From: Monoraphidium neglectum
Taxonomy: Eukaryota > Chlorophyta > Chlorophyceae > Sphaeropleales > Selenastraceae
Reading direction: 5' to 3'
Assembly (NCBI RefSeq): GCF_000611645.1
Contig: NW_014013356.1
Location: forward strand, 18,700-33,194
Length of the DNA stretch: 14,495 nt
A model generated the notes under the pieces. The model did not search any database. It was not told the DNA's origin and was given only the letters and a program-made list of their open reading frames with translations. The translations under genes were made by a program, and so were the position numbers. Numbering within the stretch: position 1 is the stretch's first letter; each line of letters starts with the position of its first letter. Positions 1 to 9,300 of the stretch are shown here, in pieces.

Positions 1-639
1 GCTGCTCAGCCGCCGTGACAGCCTGCAGCAAGGCTGGGAAGGTGTTGGGAGCCGCGATGAACAGCCTGCGAATCAAGAGGGCCAGAGCGGGACAGATGCG
101 ATGTTGGGCGTGGTGGTGGCATCACTCAAGGGTTCGAGGCATGACATGGTAACAGGGGCTGCAGACGCACGTCAGGGAAGCTGTCCAAGCGGTGCGCCCT
201 GTCAGCACTACGGTCCTCCCCCTGCATGCACCATCCCCTGCAAGCGGTCATCACCTGCCGAGCACCTCCAGGAAGCCCTCCATCACATTGTGCGCTTTCA
301 TCTGCACCCCGGCGGTGGGGACGCGCGAGTCGGCGATGAGCTGCGCCATCGACGTGAAGGAGCCCGCCAGCAGCGTCGACACGTCAGACGGGTACAGCTG
401 CGCGTCAAGGTGAGGGCAACGGAGGAGGAGAAATCAAGATCGTAAGGCAGCGGATTCAAATGCACTGATTGCCCGCGCTGCAAGCGCCATCGCCCCCAGC
501 ACATGTGAGCCTGTGCATGTTCCAGGGCCTTAACGGGTGGGCCTCGGACCTGTAGGAATACGTCCACAAGGGCTGCTGCCGCGAGGCCTTCCTGCGTGAC
601 TTCGCTGGCCAGAGGGCCTCGCTGGCTGCCCTGCCCGCG

Positions 640-670
<31 letters not shown>

Positions 671-3600
671 GGTATATGCGGCTCCTGCGCATTCGGCTGC
701 TGCTGCTGCGGCGGCGCCTGCTGCGGCGCGCAGGCCTCGGCCACGGTGCGCGACACGCTGCGCAGGGCAGCGGCCAGTGCCGCAGCGATTCCCTCGCCGT
801 ATGGTTGCAGCGCTGCGCCGCCCCCCAGCAGCAGGTACCCCTCGATGAGCTGGAATGCCGCCGTGTTGTCGCGGCCGCGATGTAGCAACGCCGCCATGCG
901 CGGCAGCAGGTTGACCAGCTGCTGGCTGACGGTGGGCTGCGCGCCCTGCACCACGGCCCACAGCTTCAGCGCCTCCTCCAGCAGCACGTCGGCCTCCGAT
1001 GACCCGGGGTCGGTGGCGTACTGCAGCAGAGGGTACAGCACGCCCTGCACCCCCGCGTCCTCCAGCGCAGCGCCGCGCAGCTTGCCCACCAGGTGCGTCA
1101 GCACCGCCATCAGCGCGCTGTGCAGGCGGGCCACGCTGCCCGTGTCGGCATCGGGCCGCCGCGCGGTCGCCGTGGCCGCCTCCCACACTTGCGGCAGTGC
1201 AGCCGCCAGCGCGCCAAGGTGCGGCCGCAGCGCCTCGCCAGCAGCCTCGGCCACAACGCTCACTAGCTGCAGCAGCCGCACCCGTGACTCAGCCTGGGAT
1301 GCGGAAGCGGTGATGTTGAAAGGGGTAATCAATACGATGTCAACCAGTCAGCAAAAAATATATACGTCGCTTGATAGCACTGAAAGCATGCTGGACATTA
1401 ATTGTGTTAACGAATTTGCAACAAAAACCGGCACTCACCTCAGACAAGCGGCCTAGCAGCCCAAAGCAACTGGACAGCAGCTGTGACAGCAGCGCCTGCA
1501 GCGCCTCGCCGCGCCATTGCAGCCGCTCGCGTGCAGCCACAACAGCCTCTGCACGCATGGCGGGAGAGTGAGACGAAGAGGATATTCACAGTAGAGGATG
1601 TGGGGAGCCATGTGCTACCGGTGTCAGCAACCAATCAGCAATCCCGTCATTGCCGCTGGAGTCGGTTCATAAACGGCGGGTACAAGCAGCAGGGCTGTGG
1701 CTGATGATGATGCTTCGGCGCTGCCGCACCCTGGTCCAGCGCCTCTGCTGCGCTGAGTGCGGCGTCGACGGCACCAGCACCACCGCGCGCCGCCTGCTTG
1801 GAAGCCTGCAGAAGGGTGGCGGTGTGGTGAGCTGAGGCTGCAGGTCCGTACAACGACAAGGGGGCGCTGTTGATGCATTGAATGGTACAAAGGTGTTGTG
1901 GAATGGCCTGACATGAGCCAGTCATCCCGGTGCGCTAACACTGCTGCACCTGCAGCTGCGCAGCATTGGCCTGGTCGAGGACGGCCTGGTCGTCCAGCAG
2001 CGCCGCGGTCATCATCATCACAGCCTGCACCGCCTGCAGCGCCACCTGGGGGTCCAAGGGCATGCAGCACAATGAGCAAAATCAGAGTTATCTAGAAGCA
2101 AACATTCAGGATTACCACTAAGCAGCGCCAATGATTGCGAAGTCGGGTGATCCAGACCCCTGTTGCAGCCCCATGGAAATACCATCCGTGTCCCATGCAC
2201 GCTAGCCACCCACCACAAGGTCTGTGGCGGCCATGTGGGCCACGCAAAGGCCGTAAGCCTCCACCCACTGCTGCTGCGGCAACTCGCCGCAGCATGCCCC
2301 TACTAGCCACAGGGCGCGTGCCTGCGTGTGTGAGTTACAATGTCAAGTAAGTGACCAGTGGCCTTGTATTAGTGCCCCAGCGATGTCGCTCACAGGCGCA
2401 AAGCCAGGCGCGTCTCCACCGCCGACGAGCACCATACCTGCAACACGGCCATGATGGTGCTGGCACCGCCTTGAGCCTTGAACGCAGCCAGCCTGTCGCG
2501 CAGCTGTGGCGCGATCTCGGCGCTGTACCAGCTGGCGAAGCTGATGAAGGCGGACACGTGGGGGAAGCCCTCACCGATGGCCCTGGTTTGGTGGCGGAAG
2601 TGGAAGATGTGTGGGAAAATCAGGGAACAGGAGGAACAGAGGAGTAGGGGCCAGGGGCAGGAGGAGAGCACGTCCAAGCAGGACGCCAGACCGATGCAGG
2701 GATGACTGTCACGCTTGTGCCGCTGCTGCGCGTAAGACAGCTTCGCACCTGTAGCAGGCCTCACGCATGAGCAGCACATCCGGCGGGGCACCGTCACCTT
2801 GGCTCTGGTGGTGTGAGAGAGGGAAGGGGGGGAGGGTGTGATGGGAGCTACAGAAGACCCAGTGCACCCTAGGCAGGCAGCGCAGTGCAGACAGGCTCGA
2901 CAACCAAGACCAGAAGCACACCTGGAGGCGCGCGGCGAGGTCTATGAGGGCGCGACCAGGTCCCTCGCCACCGCGCTCCAGCATGCAGAGCAGCAGGCCC
3001 ACGCCCACGGGGCGGGGCGTGTCTGCATCAGGTGCCGCCTCCAGCTCCAGCGATCTGTGCGGGAGGGCCAGGGGACGGGGTGTGCGCTGATAAGCTCACC
3101 CGATTGCATCCAAGTGCATAACAAAACAATAAGATGCTCTGTCAACAGCATCCCCCCCCTGCAATAATCCCATGGCTGGCCCCTGCCCTCGCCTGATGTA
3201 CCCCTCAGGGTCGCTCTGCCACTCCTCAAGCTCATCCGGTGACAGCGCCACGTACTTGGCCACCAGTGCTTCCACAAGAGGGGCCACCTTATTGGGGAAG
3301 GTGATCCGAGTAGGGGCTTGAGTGAGTATCGTGCCAAGATTACAGCCTGCAGCGCCATCGCAATGTGCTTCCAGTCCAAAACCGTTCACCGATTCCGGAT
3401 TAACGCCCTTGCCGCACCTGTGGAGGCGCCAGCATGGCACTCAGCGCATCATGCGCGGTGCGTGCTTTGTCCACCTCGCCGGATGTGGCTGCATTGAGTG
3501 GCACCTGGCCGCCCTGGGCAGCTGTGGGTTGGGCAAAGAGGAGGGTCCGTGAGGGATCAGCTCGCAGAAAGCCAAGAGGAATCGTGGCACAACCAGCTGG

Positions 3601-5800
3601 TGTGCGTGCTCTGATCCTCCGCTCAACCCACCACTCCACCCCAAACACCTTTGGTGAGAAGACTGACGTTGACTTCCAGCCACTCGGCACGGTAGTAGGG
3701 GCACAGCAGCGCCTTGGCGATAAAGCGCACGAGAAGGACGCGCCTTGAAAAGTGGGAAGGGAGTGCAGGGGAACTGGGCATGAAGACAGGGCACAGCATT
3801 ATGACCGCTGCGTGTGGACTGCTGTCGGTAGGGCAACACGCATGAGCGGCGTTGTCGTCGACCTTGTACACGGTTGGAATCCCTCAGCAGCATTGCAAAC
3901 GGCCCGCAAGCAAGTGCATCCCACCTTTTTGGCCGCATGGCCCGCAGCGCTTCAGCCCCGGCCGCCACGAGCGCGCTGCCCACAAAGAGCCCCAGAAAGT
4001 GGGGCAGAAGGGGCCCAAACGGCAGGGGGCACGCCGCCATGTGGGCCGTCACCATGGCAGCCAGCCGTTCGTGCAGCTTGCCACCCAGCTCGGCCCAAGC
4101 CGTCAGCGCGCCTGGGCCGCCAGGGTCTGCGCGGCAGAATGTTTTTGGAGGAGGGGGTTTGCATCAAATCAGGGTAGCCATTGCCAATGCCCCGGTCAGC
4201 ACATGTTTGCGCGCGTCCAACACCAGCACGACCCTGCCCACATCCCGCACCTCGGCACCCCGCATCGACGCACCTCCTCCTAATGGCTGGCCGCGCATAA
4301 GGGCGCCGCAGGCCGTGTGAACGCCCTCCAGCAGGCTTGTAGCCGCCGCATCGCCGCCCGGCAGGGACTCGCGGCTGGGCAGCAGCAGTGTCAGCTCCGT
4401 GCAGCTGGCCGCTGCGGCGCGAGCAAACTGCCCATGCAGCTGCCAGCCCTCCGCACACGTCATGAAGGCCTGCATGTGGCGCGCCAGCAGCGCGTGCAGC
4501 GGCGCCACCGCCACCAGCAGCCGCTCCTTGAACAGCTTGCGCTCGGCGTTGAGGCGCTCTGTCACAACCGTGAACGCTGCAAGTCAAGAAGCAGGGCGGA
4601 GCAGTGGATGGTAGGGTGCGAGCAGGTGGCATGGGGCATGGAAGCAGCCGCCTACCATCACCGCCCATGGACAGGGGGGAACATAGTGCAAGGCATGGGC
4701 CATGCAACAAGCCATGCACATGCTGCCCGCGTGTGTCTGGCCATGCAAGCTGGTTCGACACGCGGGGCAGTGCATCTACAAGACATTGTCCCCTCAGGAG
4801 AGCCATCACTCACGTGTTCCAGGCGCTGTGGCGTCCGCAACGAAGCGCTTGGTCTGCAGGCCGCGCAGCACCTGCTTGAGCGCCTTGAGAGCCCGCAACC
4901 CGCGCTCCGGCGGCAGCTGGTTGCCGCTCGTGGGGTCGACGCAGCCGGCGGCTGTGAGCAGTGCGTCAATGGGGTTCTGCCAGAGTCCCGGGAAGTCGAA
5001 CTGGCAGATGTTGCGCAGCAGCAGCGCCATCTGGACGCTCACCCTGCATCAGCAACGCAGCGGGGAGAATTTCACCGCTTCCAGCACGCTGCATGGCTGA
5101 ATTGCCTAGTCCACGACGAGCCGGCAACATCACCGCGCAGGCCATGCAGCTGGAGGCCATGACGGGGCCACGGCACGTTCGATCTCAGGCATGCAGGTGC
5201 GCCACCGACATCATGCGAGTTCCTGATGTACGCCGCATGCACACCCCAGCGCAGGCCCCGCGCACCTCTCGCAAGGATCGGCGAGCAGCAGGCGCAGCGC
5301 CGACTCCCGCACCAACGCCTTCTCCTCCGCGGGCACGCGGCTCCATTCGCGAGTCCCCAGCGTCTTGCGCCAGCTACTGCCCACAACGTTCTTGGCGATC
5401 ACCGCTGCAAGCAGGCGCGTCGCCTGCACGGGCGGGCGACGCAGCAGAGGCAGCGTGCGGGAGCACCGCGCGGCCCGCGGGGGTCACTCGTGCTCCATAA
5501 ACACATGATGCTTCGTCCACCCGCAGGAATGACGCAGCAGCAACCGTATACGAGGCGACACCCCACGATTCGCGAAACACACGCGTGCAAGATCATTGGC
5601 GCGATGGGATCCGGCAGCCCCACCTCTTCGACAGCCGCCGTCTCTTCGGTGATACGCAGAAGGCTCAGCAAGAAGCCCGGCTGCGCGTCAGCCTCCCACG
5701 AGCGCAGGAGCGCCTCCGCCGGCTCCCGTTCGCTTGCTGTGACCACCAGAGCCGCCCTGATTGTCGCCAGGACATGCTGGACAGCCACAGCCTCTGTCAT
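1..5800 (-). CDS. IPO11: Importin-11 type karyopherin-beta, 3' end cut by the window edge, 18 exons visible
   Basis: This is a nuclear import receptor of the importin-beta superfamily: Ran-binding N-terminus, then HEAT repeats that carry cargo through the pore (family knowledge). Exons, 5' to 3': 5800-5624, 5423-5266, 5043-4814, 4576-4274, 4126-3925, 3743-3649, 3521-3418, 3287-3202, 3054-2922, 2804-2749, 2582-2438, 2321-2214, 2045-1950, 1805-1730, 1548-1439, 1293-550, 397-255, 65-1. Phases match throughout, giving about 1010 codons; human IPO11 is about 975 in total, so inserts are present. An importin N-terminal (IBN) domain lies at about residues 28-105 (RSWEADAQPGFLLSLLRI, then AVIAKNVVGSSWRK). 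The best match to IPO11 is LSPDELEEWQSDPEG at about 436-451, against LTEEELTMWEEDPEG in human. VRLLQLVSVV to LPQVWE, EALKLWAVV and FLEVLGRLF also align. The start at 5800 has A at -3 and fits the family length. Exon 8 ends at a weak donor (GTACAT) and introns 5 and 7 end in AAG, so those joins are less sure. About 100 C-terminal residues lie outside the window. Confidence 0.93.
643..669 (-). repeat. (CAG)9 run coding for nine glutamines in importin-11 exon 16
   Basis: Nine uninterrupted CTG triplets on the plus strand read as CAG codons on the coding strand, giving Gln 902-910. They sit in a longer Gln/Pro/Ala stretch (about residues 880-917) that also holds QQAPP and QQQQPN. The conserved HEAT-repeat sequence resumes right after it (VTQEGLAAAALVDVFLQ). 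Human IPO11 as I recall it has only a short linker at this position, so this is a lineage-specific insert, probably a solvent-exposed loop between helices. Confidence 0.9.
1294..1438 (-). other. AT-rich intron 15 of the importin-11 gene
   Basis: This 145-bp intron (donor GTGAGT, acceptor TCCCAG) is clearly richer in A and T than the exons and other introns around it. It contains TTTTTGTTGC, TTAACACAATTAAT and GTATATATTTTTT on the coding strand. The flanking exons join in phase 0 (RLSE to AESRVRLL), matching the importin-11 family. I see no mobile-element ends or target duplications. Confidence 0.8.
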
Positions 5801-6282
5801 CCTTGCGTGCGCCACAGATACAGCGCCCGATCCGTCAGGGCATCCTCTAGGTCGAGCGATCGCGACACTGCGCGTCCCGAGCCGGTGGGACGTGCACAAA
5901 TCCAAAGATCAGCAATACGAGGAGCTCGGAGGCTTGGCAGCCTTGTGGCGGTGGGGCCAGGCAAGGCAGCTGCCCAGGCAGTGTCACCAAGTCACCTCAC
6001 CTGATCACCGTGCGTTTGGGACGCCCGGCGATGGGAAGAGCACCAGCGTGTGCAATGCTGCTTGATCATGGAGTCATTTCAAGCAATTCAAATATGGGCT
6101 TCCACCTCCTCACACGCACTTGACGGGCGTAAAGTGCCATGCAGCAATGGCCCATGTGTCACCCGCAGTGTCCTCCCAACTCCCCGCTTCCTCTGGAGCG
6201 ATGGCCCCCATGAATGGTACAAGTCACAGCTTGTGGTGCACGTGCAAGAGGTGTTGAATCCCATTCCCATGTACACAGTAGT
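5801..6282 (-). promoter_or_regulatory. Presumed promoter and 5' leader of the importin-11 gene
   Basis: This stretch separates the DDB1 3' end from the IPO11 start codon, with both genes on the minus strand. No reading frame here resembles a protein I recognise. The part next to the start codon is GC-rich; the distal part (about 6060-6300) is richer in A and T. A 10-bp palindrome TGCACGTGCA with a CACGTG core (G-box or E-box type) lies at 6237-6246. I see no clear TATA box. The transcription start cannot be placed from sequence alone. Confidence 0.45.
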
Positions 6283-6287
6283 TTACA
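6283..6287 (-). terminator. Poly(A) signal TGTAA of DDB1
   Basis: The minus strand reads TGTAA about 52 nt after the DDB1 stop codon at 6339. TGTAA is the usual polyadenylation signal of chlorophyte nuclear genes. Motif and spacing both fit, and it is the only copy I found between the stop and the upstream region of the next gene. A five-base motif is weak alone; its position carries the call. Cleavage would be expected within the next few tens of bases, near 6255-6275. Confidence 0.6.
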
Positions 6288-6338
6288 GCGAGAATACACG
6301 AGTCAACAGTGGAACAAAAAGCACCATCTAAGACCCCT

Positions 6339-9300
6339 TCAGTGCAGGCGCTGCAGCTCCTCCACGCGGCGCGTGATGTCCTCCACGCTGTGCCCCGGGC
6401 CCATGAGCTCAACAGCCTGCGCCGCCAGCTCAGGCGAAAGGTCAAGGAAGGACTCTACCAGGTCGCCATCGATGAACGCGCGGCATGCCTCGGAGCGCCG
6501 CTCGTCCCGGAACGCACGCCACGTGGCGTGATCCAGCCCGCCAACGCCCGGCACCACCTGTGTGGGCGGCAGGGCGAGGGGAGAGAGACGAGGAGAAAGA
6601 TTGGATAGATTTGGGTGGAAATCGTCCTAGTGTGTCCCTGACACCATGCCCTGCGGCCCGCTCATCTGAGCTCCCTCAACGAGACCCTCTCCTCTCCACC
6701 GCTCCTCATCCCCAACTCTCGCCCATCAACCTGCGCCCACCCAACCCCCACCCCGCACCCTCTCCAGCGCAGCCTGCAGCCTCTCCAGCAGGGCGTACAG
6801 GTCCTGCGGCAGGGAGGCCATCACGCCGATGGCGCCCTCCACGCCGCCAAACAGGAGTGTAGGTATTGAGGCCAGCTCGCTGTCGGGGAGCCGCATGACC
6901 AGGCTACCGTGGCGCATGGCGTTGACAAACTGGCCTAGGTGGACGCAGCCCACGGCCTGCAGCCGCGCCCGCTCCTCGTCCGTTGCCGCGTCGGAATTGT
7001 TGCGCAGCACCACCTGACCAGATTGTGCACAAGGGGGAGGAAGGAGAGCAGAGGCACGCTTCGAACTCACCATCAACACCCCGCTGATCATTGACCCCAG
7101 CCGCTCAAGGCTGGCGCGCACCACTGCCGACCCTTGTTGTCAAGCCGGTCCCAGCGCGCCCCACTCCTCCTCTCAACCCAAACCCCAACCCACAACCCCA
7201 CCGCACCAGGTTGTGGCTGTTGTCCGCCAGGGCGTACGTGTCGTCGTCCAGCGCAGCCAGGGCCGTGAGCCACTTGCTGTCCAGGTCGCGCGCCCGCACC
7301 TCCAAGCTGCCCTCTGCCGCCTTGTACATGAGCAGGGTGAGGCTCTTCATCAGGTCCCCCACCAGGATGAAGTCACCCCTGGCGGAAGGGGTGAAAGACA
7401 GGGGAAGGAGGGAGTGATGAGAGAGTTGGGGGCGGCAGCTGCCAAGAGGAGGGTGGAGTGAAGGTGGGGCGGCAACTAGCTGAGAGCGACTGCAAGCCTG
7501 GTGCTGTTTGAGGACTTACGATGCCACCTACTAGTAGCCAGGCTGCGACCTGCAGGTCTCCCCCCCCCCGTCCCCTTCAACACACACACACACACTCACG
7601 CAGGCGCGCGCGCACGAAACAACCCCGTGGCATGCCTTGGGCCCTCACCGTGCTGCCAGGTAGAGCGACAGCACCTGCACCGGGGTGCTGGTCTCACTGA
7701 CCAGCTCCGCAGCGCCGCTGCCACCTGCCGGCACCCATTTGAACACGTGCACTTTGGAATTGACAGAGGCCAGCAGCTTGCCCTGGAACGGCTGCATCGC
7801 GTACACCGCCCCCTTGACCTCTTTCGACTCGACGGCCTCCAGCTTGCCGCCTCCCCTGCAAAGAGGTTGGAAGGTCGATCAATCAGGGGGTTGCCAGCAT
7901 GCAACCCTCACAATCGACCAGCTGCACGGGCAGACGCACTCCAAGCACCCGATGCGCCACTGAACCCAGCCCAATGCATGGCAAACATGGCACCACCTCG
8001 CACGACGGGCTTCCTCTCACCTGTATGCCAGCAACACAATGCGCCCCTTTGACGGCTCGTACTCCTCAGGCTTGACCACCGCCGTGCCCAGTGCGTAGTA
8101 GGGTGTGTCGTCCCCCGCAAACACGACACTGCACAGCGAGCAGGGCAGCTCCTGGGCCGCCAGAGGGTAGGAGGCCACGCGGTCAAACGTGGCGTCGTCA
8201 AACACCAGCAGCTGCCCACGGTCCGCAGCCGCACCAGAGGGTGCTGAGGGGAGGGGCAGGGAGCGAGGGGGGAGCGAGGGGGTGATGGGAACCAGCGGCA
8301 AGCAATCAGGAGCGCCTGCATGTTGAGCGCCTGCTTGGTGACACGAGAGATGAAGCCGAGCGGACGCTGCTGGCTAGGCAAGTAGGAACAACTCCTTTGC
8401 TGCGATGGCCCAGCACCCACCCATGCCGCCCAGCAGCCCGGCCGTTGCAACTGCCAGGGTGCGCGTCGCGTCCTGCAGCGCAAGGCGCCGCGGTTGCTCC
8501 CCGAGCGCCACGCTGCGTATGTGCAGCTTCTGGATGGCGTCAATGGTGCCCAGGGTGAGGGAGTCCTCCTTGGCTATGGCGAGGCTGTCAGGGAACGATG
8601 CGCTGTTGAAGGGCGCCATGAAGTTCACCTGGGGGGCGGGGAGGGGGGAGGGGTGCAGAGTGAGCATGGGGGCAGGGGGGAACAGGGAAAAGATGATGGG
8701 GTGAGGGAGCTGGGACTGGCGTTGGCAGCAGCCGTTGCTCGTCCAGCGCGTACCGACCCCCTCCCGTCTCGCCCGCCGCCACCCGCCCACCTCGTTCTCG
8801 TTGAGGTTTGAGTATATGAGCTTCCTGTTCTGGCTGTATATGATGGTGGGGCGGTCGCAGGCGGCAAACACGTAGTTGACACCCCCGCTGGCAAAAGTGC
8901 GCAGCTGGATGGGCTTGGTGCCCAGCTGAATCTGCTTTTTGTCTGTTGAGGGCAGGAGAAATCGGGTGGAAGGGTGACACATGTCAGGGCTCTCAAGGCT
9001 CTCAAGGTGATGACAGGAACGCTGGCACTGTGGCGTGCCAGGGACATGCAGGCAGGGTGCTTCGGGGTGAGGCCGCAGGTGCGCATGGGAGGAGCACAGG
9101 TGCAAGGGGCTCAACAGCGCGGGCACGCAGGTCCAGGCAGCTGTGCGCTCTGACACATGACCTACCGCTGAGGCGTCCTGCCGCGGGGTCCAGCCTCCAG
9201 CTGTGCAGCGTGCCGTCCCCCAGGCCCACCAGCAGGTGGTGATGGGAGCCCTCAAAGCCGGCCAGCAGCACGCTGCGAGGGATGACCTGCTCAGACCCCA

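Noticed and set aside
596..1456. Plus-strand open frame of 286 codons, rich in Cys, Ser and Ala
   Set aside because: It is antisense to importin-11 exon 16, a large conserved exon. High GC content leaves long antisense frames, and its poly-Cys is only the CTG run read in another frame.
2708..3008. Apparent signal-peptide-like N-terminus MGVGLLLCMLERGG of a minus-strand frame
   Set aside because: It is internal importin-11 exon 9 sequence, aligned with the helix that follows the DPEG motif, not a separate secreted protein.
3317..3404. Alternative importin intron 7 with donor GTTAAT and acceptor TCAAG
   Set aside because: It keeps the frame but adds about 14 residues and breaks a gapless match to IPO11. 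The donor at 3417 (CAG then GTGCGG) with the acceptor before 3287 fits better.
4164..4273. Reading importin exon 4 straight on to the stop at 4164
   Set aside because: A good donor (GTGCGT at 4273) in phase 1 joins the acceptor before 4126 in frame and continues the HEAT-repeat sequence; reading through would truncate the protein.
4317..6065. Plus-strand open frames at 4317-5162 and 5226-6065
   Set aside because: Both cross several exon-intron boundaries of the importin gene on the other strand and show no recognisable domain.
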